Assembly (NCBI GenBank): GCA_019828595.1
Contig: JAHQRK010000029.1
Span: 496,001-560,000 of the forward strand
DNA length: 64,000 nucleotides
Direction: 5' to 3'
From: Aphanomyces cochlioides
Taxonomy: Eukaryota > Oomycota > Saprolegniomycetes > Saprolegniales > Verrucalvaceae
Within the stretch, counting starts at the first letter, position 1. Each line of letters opens with the position of its first letter. Below, in pieces: positions 45,954 to 56,900 of the stretch. Under the pieces are notes generated by a model. It was not told the DNA's origin, searched no databases, and saw only the letters and a list, made by a program, of their open reading frames with translations. The translations under genes were made by a program, and so were the position numbers.

Positions 45954-46299
45954 TATGACGGTTGAGCCTCGATCGTTGCTTGTCAAACTCATGGATCATC
46001 CCCACTGGTGACCCCTTTCAAACCACTAAGATTCTAGTTCGATTCGACCAAAGCGTCCTCGAACTCAAGCTCCTTCCATATTAGATGTTTAGATTCTTAG
46101 ATAGCTATGTATCTCACTTTTCATTCTGCTCGACTACTCCTAACTCGGTTAATCTACACTACTGTTGTTAGTCTCCTTCCCCTTCCGATCCTGGTGCAGA
46201 GTCCTTGGCTAAAGTCGAGGATATTCGGTTCCTGTGAAGTCCAAACGTCTGGACCTTCGATTCTTTTTGTGCGTCATCGCTATCCCCGCGACCGTCACA
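45954..46299 (+). repeat. 3' LTR of the 10.7-kb Ty3/gypsy element
   Basis: 346 bp, preceded by a purine-rich CCAGGGGGC and followed by AAAG. Confidence 0.92.
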
Positions 46300-46469
46300 A
46301 AAGTGATGCAATAGAGTGTGTAGTATCATGTCATCGAGCATTCTGCAAAAATCAAGGAAAGGTTATATACTACCCAGTAATTTAAAGCTGCTGATGGAGT
46401 TCTTGTCCATAAATGAATGACAGCACAATTCGTCCTGTACATGTGCAGTACACCCAAACTTCTCCATGG

Positions 46470-49280
46470 AAGAGTTGGTGGATGTCAATGGAAATGTTGT
46501 CTCCAATCAACAAGGCATGTCTGACGTCCTGGTCGACTACTACAAGGACTTGTTTGCAGCTCCCGAGGTGCAGCGATCTGGAGACGAAGTGTCGTCATTT
46601 CTGACCCCATTGACTCGACACAAGCAACTGCCAGAGCAAGCCCAGAAAGAGCTGTCGGCTCCCTTGCGCGCCAACGAGTTCTATCATGCTATTCGACACA
46701 GCAGTTCGAACTCAGCGCCAGGTCCCAACGCTCTGCCATTCGAAGTCCTCAAACTTGCACCTCACAAGTGGTCGTTGGTATTGGAGCTGCTATTCACACA
46801 CCAGCTCCATTCTCACCCTCGCTTGACTCCCATGCAACTTGTCAGTACGCTGGTGTTGCTGCACAAGAAAGGCCCCAAGTCACAAGCCAAGAACTATCGG
46901 CCCATTAGCCTACTCAACACGGATGTGAAAATCCTGACGAGTATTCTGGCTTATCGACTCCAGCGCCACATTCGACACATCATCCACCCGGACCAGCAAG
47001 GCTTTATCCGTCGAAGCAATATCCAAACCAATATTGCACGACTGGATGACATGCTGCACCACATCAAACTACACAGTCCGTCCTCGATGGTGGCACTGCT
47101 TGACTTTGAGAAAGCTTTTGATCGCGTGGACCACGCGTACTTGCTCCGCGTCCTCCGTCACTATGGCTTTCCCGAAACCTTTGTTGACATGGTTCGCGTA
47201 CTGTACTCGGGCCGCAAGTCTCGCATCTTGGTGAACGGCTTCTTGTCCAAGCCAGTTCACATCTCACGCGGTGTGTTGCAAGGTGATCCACTGTCGCCAC
47301 TTCTGTTTGTGATCGCTTTGGAACCGATGTGCCAACTCCTACGGCAACACTCCAACTATGGCATCAAGTGTGGGGATCGCTACCACACTGGGAGTTACTT
47401 TGCCGACGACTCGCAACTCTATGCGGCAAATGAGACGTGCCTCCACCGGCAGCTTGCATTGGTTCAAACCTTTTGCGACAAGTCGGGTTTCCGACTCAAC
47501 GTAGACAAGACCCAAATTCTGACCTACAGCCAGTTGAATGGGAACCTTGCCTCACTACAAGTTACTTCCGACAGTCCCGTGAAGGCTCTTGGTATCTTGG
47601 TTGCGCCCAATCTTTCTCCATTGGCACGTTTCAATTACGTGTTTGAGAAGTTTGTGGCTCGCTTGTCTTTGTGGCTCTACAAGGCTCGAACCATGGCCGG
47701 AAAAGTCACTATCCTGCACAGCATATGTCTGCCTGTGTTATGGTACCAACTGGCTTTTGTCCCTGCCGACAAAGACCTGGCCAAAAAGATCGACAAGGCC
47801 ATGCTTCAATTTATGCATGGTGAAGAAATCAACCCATCCTCCTCTGTCCATGGCCTCCGTTTGATCAAAAAGGAGATCCTATTCATGCCGAAGAAGTCCG
47901 GTGGCTTAGGCCTGCACCATGCACTTGCTTTATGGCAACAACACAACCGCTCTGTCATGATCAGATGCATTCAAGCCATCACCACCCCACCCCGCAAGTC
48001 TGCCATGTCCGCCTGGATTACGCCGGGCTATACTCTCCTCGAGAAGGCTTTTCATCCATGGGGTTCCCCCCGAGATCTCCTCTTGGCAAATGGCTCTTCT
48101 GCATTCATCAGACAACTGTACAAGAATCCCAATATCACTCCAATGTGGAAAGCCTTATTGAGTAGCTGGTTTGAATCCCGCTGGACTCCGTACGGCTGTC
48201 CAAATCACATCTCATCTTTGGATGTTCCCCTTTGGCACAACTCGTATCTGCCTGGACTCGAAGACCTATACGATCAGTGCTCTACATCGACGCAAGACCA
48301 AGCCAATGTATTGGCTTCGCTTCACATCACGAAGTTGTCGCATTTGTTGACTCCGTGTCAGCGAGTTTGGCCAGCTTCGATCTTGTTCGACAAAATCAAC
48401 CGTGCCTGCCGCCAAGCCAATTTTGTCCCTCCAACGAAACAATGGATCTCAATCTTGGTGACCAAGTTATCACGATTGTTTGAGATTGTTTCTGAAGAGG
48501 ATGCTCCCGTGTTCCACTTGCCGACGCCAAGCTCTGAATGGATGGAATGGCACTGGATGATTCACCCTGACTCGAGTCCGATCTTGTTGGCGCTTGCGAC
48601 TTCGAAATCGGCTAAGATCAGAGCTTCTCCAGCTGTCAGCTCGTCCATTCTTCCTACCAAGCATCTCAACCTGCCATCCAACTTTTACGAAGACCCCAAG
48701 CGCCTTACCCAACTTGCCGCCTTCCTCCAACCCGACCACATTCTCTCGATATGGAGAGTTCATTTTCAAGACCCTTCTCCGCGCCAACGCCATGCAATAT
48801 CTGTTTCAGTACCAAGACCCCAAGCCGACGTGTGTCTTCTGTCGTGTCAATGAGACGTACGAGCATTTCCTGTTCTCTTGTGGATATGGTCAATCTGTTT
48901 GGTATTTCTTCAAGACAATCCAGCGACTGCTCGAGTGTTCCTTTCCGTCCACGTGTCTGGAAATGTTCTACGAGACGCCCAAGCCGTCCGATGGATACTA
49001 CATCCGTGGCTATCTGAAGATCTGGCCGATTGTCCGAGCCTGCGTGTATTATCAAATATGGCTCCAACGTGCCGATCGCACCTTTCGACCCGACCTCACA
49101 GCGAAGAGTCCGATGGAAGTTGCCATTCATGCTGCCTCTTTGATCAAGCTACATCTACAACAGCTCCTGGTTGATCTCCCTCTCAAGAAGGGATACACCA
49201 AGGTATTCAATGTGCTCAAGCATCTATCTTCGGACCCCTGGTTACGTCAACACATCATTCCTGACAGCGTCGTTTCATGA
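46470..49280 (+). pseudogene. LINE ORF2 fragment: reverse transcriptase and C-terminal zinc finger
   Basis: The frame carries an L1/Tx1-like reverse transcriptase: NSAPGPNALPFEVLK, KNYRPISLLN, VALLDFEKAFDRV, RGVLQGDPLSPLLF and the catalytic YFADDSQLY, then the thumb region (KALGILVAPNLS). Near 48760 one extra T in a TTTT run shifts the frame; the other frame continues with FKTLLRANAMQYLFQ, a CxxC...H finger (CVFCRVNETYEHFLFSC) of the zf-RVT type, and a C terminus to 49280. The endonuclease and ORF1 are missing because of 5' truncation. Confidence 0.85.
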
Positions 49281-49426
49281 GTGAGCATGACGGCTCACCA
49301 CTTCATATCCTGTTCAATGACCACTTTGCCATATTCTGTTTTCCAAGTTCTATTTATACAGTACGAGGCAAATTAGTAAGTCATTAGGGCCTTTGCTCAA
49401 AAATAAGGTTAATACAACTCATTTAA
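46470..49426 (+). mobile_element. 5'-truncated LINE with 16-bp target duplication
   Basis: CCAAACTTCTCCATGG occurs at 46454-46469 and again at 49427-49442, bracketing the reverse-transcriptase segment. The open frame begins right at the left copy with no endonuclease, the normal result of incomplete reverse transcription. There is no poly-A at the 3' end; the tail is AT-rich. Confidence 0.88.
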
Positions 49427-49442
49427 CCAAACTTCTCCATGG

Positions 49443-50559
49443 TGTCAAAAGCGCATTAGGGCAGATAGCCCAATATCGCGTGCAGAAAGCAATCCTACCT
49501 CCATCACACTTAAGTTGTCCACTCTGACGCCGTTCTGACGAACTCATCATGATCACGTTTGGCATCCAGCAACTCGCCTACATCAACAGAGATCGCTCAG
49601 TCCACACATGGACTTCATCTTGTGAATAGATTTTGGCTCACCATCAATCAATATAAATAATATATTATATTGATTGATGCCTTCTTATAATATAAGAAGG
49701 CATTGCGCCTGCAACATTAGAATAACGTATCAAAACGTAATACGGTATTACGTTACGTTAAATATAACGTATATCGGAATACGTTACGTTATGAATTTTC
49801 CGTACTAAAATACGTTATATCATAACGTATCGTAACGTATCACAACTCTGCTTGCGTCTTGTCACGGACACGTCTTATTCTCTTTGAAATTAATAACTGC
49901 ATTAATTTATAACTTTGGTTTTCCTGTATAATTGAATTGTCGTAGTGCTCTCTTATCCCTCCAATCGTCAATGACATTTGATGTCAAACTAAGACATCTG
50001 CACTTGCTTCATAAAGGCTAGTTATGAGTTTTGATGGGTCTTTTAAGGTGGCTTTCGATATCTGCATTATTGGCGCTTGTATCAATTTTTACAGTGTTTT
50101 CTGGCCAGCTTATTGAGCCACGTGCATGAGTAACAACTCAATTTGCTTGATTAACAATTAGCAACGCAACAAGCAGATGCCGCTCAAAACAGAGGTAGAC
50201 AAGCTGCGTGTACACTGTACTGTAATCACGCTTCACCCACGAACTTGAGCTTACAATTTACGAAGGAATTGTGACGTAGGTGCATTCTTGGGTGTGTCAT
50301 CCACTTGCGAAGACTTGGCCGTCTCCGAATTGTTCCCACTCCAAACTCGACTATCTTGTCAATCCATACTTTTCCATTTACAAGTATAAATAGCTTGCAT
50401 CTTGAACGTTCGACGCAGTAGAGAGCCAAGCCCGTTCCCTTTCCTCTCCATGTGCCTCTGACGTAACAAATCGCATGCGGCTGGATCTTGAGTCGAAATC
50501 GACGGAACTATACTCTTGAATCTTATACATACTGTCAAATACTACGTAGTATTATTTCT
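49443..50559. other. hAT remainder and intergenic DNA with AT palindromes
   Basis: 49643-49703 holds two adjoining perfect AT-rich palindromes (around ATTGATTGAT and CCTTCTTATAATATAAGAAGG). 49715-49850 is the ACGTTA-rich right TIR of the hAT-like element. 49859-50559 shows no gene. Confidence 0.6.
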
Positions 50560-50764
50560 AGTTGTCCCATTCAGTACTATCGAGTTGCTCGAGTACTTTC
50601 AATAGTACTCCTGCCTTGCCCCTGGGCGAGGAGAGACTGGAGAGAGGAAACAATTATGGCGGCACAAATAGAGCAGCATCAGCAACAGCAGTGGCGTGCT
50701 TGTCGTTACCAGCAGCTTGATTGTTGCCAGCTGAATTTCCATGCGCCAGTGGTCCAATATGGGG
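50560..50764. repeat. SSP-B upstream block (inverted mate at 16800-16960)
   Basis: Shares GGCAGGAGTACTATT-like and GCATGGAAATTCAGCT-like words with the region upstream of the SSP-B2 pseudogene, in inverted orientation. It is part of a larger duplication covering promoter, gene and 3' flank. Confidence 0.7.
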
Positions 50765-51067
50765 CATCATGTGAATAATCCGAAAGAAAGCTGAATAGTC
50801 AGATAGGTGTATCAAAAGTCAGAAACTCTCTTGCCTATCTGGGTGTTTACACGTCTTGCAAGCTTCGTCCAGGTTTTCTTTTGCAATGCCTGACCCTCAC
50901 CCCACCGGTGAACCCCTTCGTGAAAGGGGGGTTTCACAATTGTTAACAGCGCGTGCCCGCGCTGTCAACTGCGAAACCCCCGAGGACACCCAGATAGGCA
51001 CGTGTGTTTCTGACTTTTGATACACCTATCTGACTATTCACCTTTCTTTCGGATTATTCACATGATG
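50765..51067. mobile_element. Foldback MITE with a nested hairpin, upstream of the SSP-B gene
   Basis: Arms of about 80 bp (50765-50849 and 50987-51067) are inverted copies starting CATCATGTGAATAATCCGAA. Between them a second inverted repeat of about 25 bp (GGGTTTCACAATTGTTAACA around 50928-50953 with its mate around 50956-50981) forms an inner hairpin. There is no coding capacity. It lies about 200 bp before the Inr/FPR block of the gene at 51290 and is absent from the matching region upstream of SSP-B2. Confidence 0.9.
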
Positions 51068-51265
51068 TCCATCTTGTAAATACTCCGGAGTACTGAGTTG
51101 ACACTGAAAAGTTCAACGACTTGCTACAAGAATGCGAGGGAACGACAACAACATGCAACCCACCCATGTGTGTGGAAAACCATCAAATTCTAGGCACGTT
51201 CACCGCGTCGCATATCGTGACAAGCAAAGGACAAAGTCGTTTCCCTGCTTGGATGCCCGTCCATC

Positions 51266-51280
51266 TCATTTTACAATTGG
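51266..51280 (+). promoter_or_regulatory. Inr/FPR-like core promoter of SSP-B1
   Basis: TCATTTTACAATTGG, 9 nt before the ATG at 51290; the same block is kept before the SSP-B2 pseudogene. Confidence 0.6.
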
Positions 51281-51289
51281 AGCTCAAAG

Positions 51290-51742
51290 ATGATGCGAAA
51301 TGTGCTTTCTCTCTGCATTGCTGCCGCGGCTGTGTTGGCTTTTGGACAAGAGCAACCTGACCAACTCATTGCCAACGGCGCGCGTCGTTTAAGGACTGCC
51401 AACAACCATTACCCAGTGAGATATGGCAAGAAGTTCTGGGGCAAGCGACCTGAAACTCCGGCTGAAGAAGCTGATGAAGCCGACGAAGACGCGCGTCGTT
51501 TGGCTGCCGAACACGATTACCCGCTGAGATATGGCAAGCACTTCTGGGGCAAAGGCCACAAGAATGCTGAAACTCCTGCTGCTCCTCAAGAATCCGATGA
51601 ATCCGACGAAGAAGTGCGTCTATTGACGGCTGCTGGACGCCGCCGTGGTGGACGTGGTGGTCGCCGTGGAGGTCGAGGTGGTCGCCGTGGAGGTCGTCGT
51701 GGTCGCCGTGGTGGTCGTCGTGGTGGTCGTCGAAAGCTTTAA
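51290..51742 (+). CDS. Small secreted protein with YGKxFWGK repeats and RGG tail (SSP-B1)
   Basis: 150 aa starting at a tandem ATG (51290/51293). The signal peptide is about 1-19 (NVLSLCIAAAAVLAFG). The mature part has RRLR at 32-35, then two units of about 38 residues: HYPVRYGKKFWGKRPETP and DYPLRYGKHFWGK, each followed by an acidic (D/E-A/S) run. From about 116 to the end (GRRRGGRGGRR and on to GGRRKL) it is an RGG/RG tail, a known RNA-binding type of sequence that may also act as a nuclear or nucleolar signal. Aphanomyces euteiches is known to secrete an RGG-bearing SSP that enters host nuclei; I infer a similar class, not identity. The gene is intact. Confidence 0.85.
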   Translation: MMRNVLSLCIAAAAVLAFGQEQPDQLIANGARRLRTANNHYPVRYGKKFWGKRPETPAEEADEADEDARRLAAEHDYPLRYGKHFWGKGHKNAETPAAPQESDESDEEVRLLTAAGRRRGGRGGRRGGRGGRRGGRRGRRGGRRGGRRKL

Positions 51743-52115
51743 GCGAGCATTTGAATAATACATGTGCTTGGTATTCACTCTATCGATCAGTGCCAACTTG
51801 GACAACTACTACTGCCTGCACGAGGTAGTTCCGTTCGCCCTGCTGCCAAGTTTCGTGCTAAATCAAACTTTTCAAATGTCCAATGTCCATGTTGAAGCCT
51901 CGAGAGCAATCGACGCGACGTTGATGCCATGGTGGAGAGCTGTGAAGGACATTGATGGGACAGCTTGATGGGACAGCAAAACCACTGGGAAACAACGGAA
52001 GGATCGCGACGAGGACAGACTAGCATTAACTTGGGGGCATTTGACGTCAACATTGCTTCGTACACAGCTTGGGGCTCTCTGCAGGGGGAACCCCTCGCTC
52101 AGTTGTCAGCTGGCA
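51743..52115. other. SSP-B1 3' flank
   Basis: 51770-51970 matches 16430-16290 (inverted), the 3' flank of SSP-B2, so the duplication reached past the gene. No gene inside. Confidence 0.65.
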
Positions 52116-52388
52116 TCACAGTGAGTGGAGCAAGAAGCAGCTAATGCATGAAAACCTATCGTCCATTCCCCCCATGGCCCTAGAAAATCCCCAGCTCAAA
52201 CATAAAAGCCCAGGGGGGTAAGTCGAGGAACACGTGCATCGCCCACTCGCGCACTGGCAGCGATGTGGGAAAAGCTGTAGGAGGTGGCCTTCAAACGCGT
52301 AGAGCTGTCGTGGCTGGTGGAGCTCGAACGCGATGATGGGACCCGCGGAGAAAGTCAGGGCGGCTAAGAGAGCTGTTACGTAGTCCAT
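52116..52388 (-). CDS. Possible small secreted cysteine-containing protein
   Basis: 90 aa from the ATG at 52388. The first 20 residues (MDYVTALLAALTFSAGPIIA) would make a signal peptide. The rest has six cysteines (including CQCASGRCTC) and a hydrophobic patch. There is no clear Inr/FPR motif at the start and no paralogue in the window, so coding is only a possibility. Confidence 0.35.
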   Translation of the reverse strand: MDYVTALLAALTFSAGPIIAFELHQPRQLYAFEGHLLQLFPHRCQCASGRCTCSSTYPPGLLCLSWGFSRAMGGMDDRFSCISCFLLHSL

Positions 52389-52393
52389 ACGCA

Positions 52394-52885
52394 ACCAACA
52401 GTTCTTTCCTCACCAAGCACCACGAACAGAGTTTTCCACAACCCGCTCGAGTTGAAAATTGACGCCTCCTCCTACCTAATACACGTTGGCGATCAAGCGC
52501 ACTTACTCCTGAGCAGCGCATTGCTGCGAGGCAGTTCTTGGCGGGCTGCTGCAGGTTTGTCTCTTGGCTGGTTGCTATGACTGCTCTGCCGATCTTTTCC
52601 TCAAAACCAGGATATATAGGAGCTGCTTAACGTGCCCAAGTGACCTCTCGAGTCTTAGGGGAAGTTGGTACCAAATGAATCTCGCCATGTTTTCAAGACA
52701 ATGTGGAGTAGGGTACGTGCTGCTTGCGATTTCTCTTGTGTGGGTGCACCGCCCCTGGGATCGTGACACTGGCTAACCCCTTCCAACTCGAGTAATTTCA
52801 CTGAAGCGGCGATATTTTGGAGGAACCATGCCAACAGGATCGTGTTGGCGATGCAATTGAAGGAGTAATTGATGGCTACTGTAAA
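52394..52885. other. Intergenic
   Basis: Short frames only; nothing recognised. Confidence 0.4.
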
Positions 52886-52892
52886 GTTCCAA

Positions 52893-53222
52893 ATAGACCG
52901 GCCTGCCGCTCTACATACACTGGTGGCGCTCTACTTGAAATACCTCTATATTATAATATTCCGCATAATGGGTATATGTCATATTATAGAAGTATAGAAA
53001 ATGGCAATCTGTGAAGTACATATCATTCACTCAGTAACAGCAATCGACACAAAATTGAGTTTCCACGTGATGTTAAACCTCCAGACATAAAGCGGTTCGA
53101 AATCTTCTACTGAATCTGTATCAAGAATAGATGTTGTCGGTGGTTGTTTTCAAAGCAACTATCCAAATGAAGCACTTGCGCGTGCTATACACTAGAAATG
53201 AGTTACCTTGAAGCATGCAAGT
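52893..53222 (+). repeat. Dispersed repeat, copy 1 (mate at 59377-59697)
   Basis: About 310 bp nearly identical to 59377-59697 (shared TACCTCTATATTATAATATT and AGCGGTTCGAAATCTTCTAC). This copy has bare TA at 52894-52895 and 53160-53161 where the mate has 9-bp TACACTGTA and TACAGTGTA. Confidence 0.9.
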
Positions 53223-53261
53223 ATTCCTGTAGGTCATGGATGTGAAGGTGTTGTGGGAGAC

Positions 53262-54262
53262 ACATTACTATTTAGTTTATTTGCATTCTATTAATAGGAC
53301 AGTCGACTTCGTGATGTTAGAGATCGATTCACTGGACGACGTAAGCTCAACACACTCACATTAGACTGCTGATCAATTGTTCAGTCAAACGTGTAGCGAT
53401 CAGTGGGTCTTATACACCGTTGTGTCGACGTCAAGTGCAGCGGTTCAACCAAAGATTGGACGACAACTGAAAGTGCTGCGATTATCTCAACTACATTTTG
53501 GTCCCATTGTTCATCATATAAATGATACTCTTCGTGTTAAATACACTAGTACCAGTCCCTTCGTGTTCGTGGAGTTTCATCAATGTTCCAACCGCATAGC
53601 CTCCCATTTCTCCATTTCTTCACAACAAGTGGGCCAAATTGAATGCGAGAACGAGCGGACGAGACGAATCACGCTGCTGAATTAAACTGTTTCAATCATT
53701 CGCTATAAAAGTGTGCATCAACTATTGTGGATGACGTTATAGCTGTCCTATATACAGTATAGGACAAAAGTGTGCATCAACTATTGTGGATAACGTCATC
53801 CACAATAGTTGATGCACACTTTTATAGCAAATGATTGAAACAGTTTAATTCAGCAGCGTGATTCGTCTCGTCCGCTCGTTCTCGCATTCAATTTGGCAAT
53901 TTGAGATATATAATATATTGATACATTCCCCGACCAGCCTCTTAATGACAACTTGAATTCGATGAAGCTGATGTTTTGACATATAATTGGCTGTAAATAT
54001 CAATATCCTTGCTATTTTTAACGAATCAACGATATTTGTTTCCCGTGACCCAAGGCCTCTTGATGGTAAGGAATGACTGCTATTATAATATCAGCAGGTC
54101 GCTTTGAGGGCACTATCCAATTGCCAGAGCGCCCAAGATATGCCTGATACAGAAGTGGGACACTCACTTATCACAGAGTTGGCTAGATACGTCCTGATAT
54201 CTTGTATCTTTGATGATGGTAATTGAACTCTCATATTGGATACTAAATTGATTATTATTAGT
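53262..54262 (-). repeat. Dispersed repeat, copy 2, interrupted (mate at 20750-21085)
   Basis: 53262-53300 and about 53948-54262 are inverted matches to 20750-21085. They are separated by about 650 bp that includes the foldback at 53633-53897, so a later insertion split this copy. The distal part also contains a stretch absent from the mate. Confidence 0.7.
53633..53897. repeat. Near-perfect 108-bp inverted repeat with 49-bp loop
   Basis: Arms 53633-53740 and 53790-53897 have equal length and one mismatch that I can see (53699-53701 region, C/T). The loop repeats part of the arm (AAAGTGTGCATCAACTATTG) a third time and contains a small palindrome (CCTATATACAGTATAGG). A transcript would fold into a long hairpin. 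It could be the collapsed ends of a deleted transposon. Confidence 0.92.
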
Positions 54263-54800
54263 TGTAAAATATAAATTTTGCGGTCATGACCAAGAAAATA
54301 AATATCAGAGATATAGTTTCCAAATTGGCTGTTTCTGAATAAATATTCGAGATTTATTTAACTCTGGTCATCATACTAATTTTAAGCTAATACAAACACT
54401 CGTTGTCATCACTCCTGCCAAGGTCAAGACTATCATGCTCCATGATGAGAGCCATCTCGACTGCTAGAGCGGTCATTACAAAGTTTACATGTCTTGTGAT
54501 GCCTGATTTAAGCTTGAAAACAAGATTTTCGGTGTCCTATTGTGAAAGAAAAATGAAAAAACAGAAAATTTTATCCTGGTCATAAAACGACCAAAAATGA
54601 ACTATGACCGCAGTCATGACCGAGAAAACTCCATATAGTTCCGAAAAATATATCTGCAAAATATTTTTTCATGAAGGTAGTTGCACCTTAGGAGCCGCTC
54701 TATTTGGACATGCCGCTTTACTGTGAACTATACAGTATGTCATCGACATTCAAATTCTAAATACAGCCATAAACATCCCCATATTCGCACAGGCTCTGAC
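54263..54800. other. AT-rich intergenic
   Basis: No gene or repeat end recognised. Confidence 0.4.
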
Positions 54801-54807
54801 ATCATGA

Positions 54808-56900
54808 GTGTTGAAGAGAGTCAACACGCAGAAGGCACCTGAAAGTGCCTTGAGTATCTTTAAGCACTTCTTATGCAAAGAATGCGTCAAAATGCACACT
54901 GTAGACTTGTCCATCGGTGGGGACAAATCTGGCTATGTACTCGTCGCTCTATTGGATCGCTTTGGTTTGTATCTAGCCTACTATAAGACTAAGAGTGGCA
55001 AAACACTTGCGTCAAATACGGTAGAGCAGTACTAACCACAAGTAAAAGGGTGGATATTGGAGAAGTATCCACAAGGAAACTCATCCGTGGAGAGGACTCT
55101 TCTGAAGAAAGGACGCGTTCCCAAGAGTTTCTGCACCACCGTCCGATGGGAAAAATGGTGAAGCAAGCAGGGGCATGTACAAAGGAAGAACTTCGTCTAC
55201 TCATGACCTACTTGTTATCCACAGCCACTATCTCTATCGACTACCAAGACACTGCATTGTTATCACTTTTCTGGTTCATCTTTGGGCGGCCGTCGGACTT
55301 GACCATGCTCCAAAATGAAAATTTATCAATATGTTCGACGAGTGTGTTTTTTCTCCGGACCATGCGAATGAAGACCACGGATGAGCAAGGCATGTCTCTC
55401 TTTCCCGATGTAGTACCCCAGATCTGTCCCATCACAGCAATGGCTGCTGCCCTTGTCATGCAAACCGACCGAGTGCGTCCCTTCTTCCCCATCTACCCGG
55501 GCCAAGTGCTACCGATCTCAATGGTCGATTTGAACTTGTAGTACCTCTATCACTTGTTCTATCTGGGGCTTGCATCAAGGAGAGTTTCACGAACAAGCGA
55601 TCGAAGCCCAATCCATGAGCCTTGAATCCGATGATGTAAATGGTCTCAGCAGTGTTCCATTGGTTGCAGCAACGATGCTGAAGCAATCTCCAGGCATCCA
55701 TGCTTATGTCAATCGTCTACTAGGGCGAATTTCCAAGTCAGCGGGCGTTCAAAAGTTGCTGACTTCTCATTCATTTCGGCGTGGTGGCGCTCAGCATGCC
55801 AACGGCAACTCTGGTCTTGCGCTCCAATAGATTTTCGACCGTGGTGGCTGGTATTTATCTACACAAGTGAAGGCATTGATGTATATATTCAACACGACAT
55901 AAGAAGACCAACAAGTTGTCAAGGTTCTTGCTGGCCACGATGCCGACGCGAAAGTTTTGGTCCTCAGTCTGACTGACTTCGACTGCTCGACGCTTGAAAA
56001 GATTCACGCAGTGAAGACACTCCTGTTCGAATGTTGCATTGGTCTTGCTGACACGCGGCTAAATGTTTCAGCCGTAATGGTCGACACGCTCTTCGCGTAC
56101 TTCATCAAGTCGTTTCCTGAGATAAAGTAGATGAACCCAGCATCGCCGTTGGTTGACCGTGTTGAAGAGGTACTTGCAGCCACGGGTGTAGAGTACAGCG
56201 ATTGGATCGCTTGGTCAAACCACTTGCAAAAGTCCACTGAAAAGGCAGACACTCTTCTGCTTGACCCAAGTCCATTGCAGTTGCAAATGATGAAACAGCA
56301 AGCAGCTATGATCGAAGAGCTGATAACTGTCAACAAGAAAAATTTGGTTGACCGTGTCCGACATGTTGAAGCAAGACTCGAAGAGAAGACGGACAATGTA
56401 GCACGGGTGAACTCGGGAGACCAGGTAGAAGATCTCAACCCCATGACCTCGACCATCGAAAGCCCGAAGGCTACTAAGCGACGAAAAGTTGGCAAATCAA
56501 GCCTTCTTGACACGTGGTACGAGTGGTATGCTTGCAAAGCGAATGTATCGCAAACTATTGGGCGCCAGAAGAAGTCGGATATGAGACTGCTCGTTTCTTT
56601 CATGTAATTATTCCTAGACAACTACGAGCTCGATGACAGCGCGACTACTTTTCGTGACGACGTTCTGACTGTCGGTTCGATTGCAAATGCTGCGGTCGAG
56701 GCATTTTTCATGGAGCATGGCATCACGGCGCGAGCGGCAGGTACTGCATTAAGAGCTTTCAGATAACTCCACAAGTGTGGTCGTCTCAATACTCGTATTG
56801 CGCATTTCAACTCGCGTTTGCAAGCCGGTATGATTCATGACCGCGTTGCAAAGGCCATGCGCCTGGGACTACAGCCTGTACTTTTGTCAGATGACACGGT
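54808..56900 (+). pseudogene. Crypton-type tyrosine recombinase element, decayed
   Basis: Pieces in order: an N-terminal SAM-like part (SGKTLASNTVEQY, then PQVKGWILEKYP), a core with LLSLFWFIFGRPSDLTML (first catalytic Arg), the HxxR block LLTSHSFRRGGAQHANG and, past a TAG, IFDRGGWYLSTQVKALMYIF with the candidate nucleophilic Tyr. The distal part has a coiled-coil region and a DNA-binding-like end (TWYEWYACKANVSQTIG). It is broken by one or more frame changes and at least five stops (for example 55828, 55900, 56128 and 56605). Cryptons use this recombinase and lack terminal inverted repeats, so the element's ends cannot be placed. Not active. Confidence 0.78.

Larger units (their letters stand above)
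35553..46299 (+). mobile_element. 10.7-kb Ty3/gypsy retrotransposon with an antisense gene
   Basis: LTRs of 346 bp (35553-35898 and 45954-46299) differ at two positions that I can see. They begin TATGACGGT and end ACCGTCACA, a near-perfect inverted repeat with A in place of the usual G at position 2. AAAG precedes the 5' LTR (35549-35552) and follows the 3' LTR (46300-46303), a 4-bp target duplication; a 5-bp AAAGT reading is also possible. TGGTGGAGAAGC starts 5 bp inside and may be the primer-binding site; CCAGGGGGC before the 3' LTR may be the polypurine tract. Between them lie gag, pol and, on the opposite strand, a spliced gene. Confidence 0.92.
33409..49850. mobile_element. hAT-like non-autonomous element hosting three nested insertions
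   Basis: The two ends are inverted: CAGAGTTGTGATACGTTA at 33409-33426 and its complement at 49833-49850. Both are followed inward by about 140 bp of diverged ACGTTA-rich sequence. The flanks 33401-33408 and 49851-49858 are both CTTGCGTC, an 8-bp target duplication as made by hAT transposases. Subtracting the mariner, Ty3/gypsy and LINE insertions leaves under 0.9 kb of original element with no coding capacity that I can see. Confidence 0.88.
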
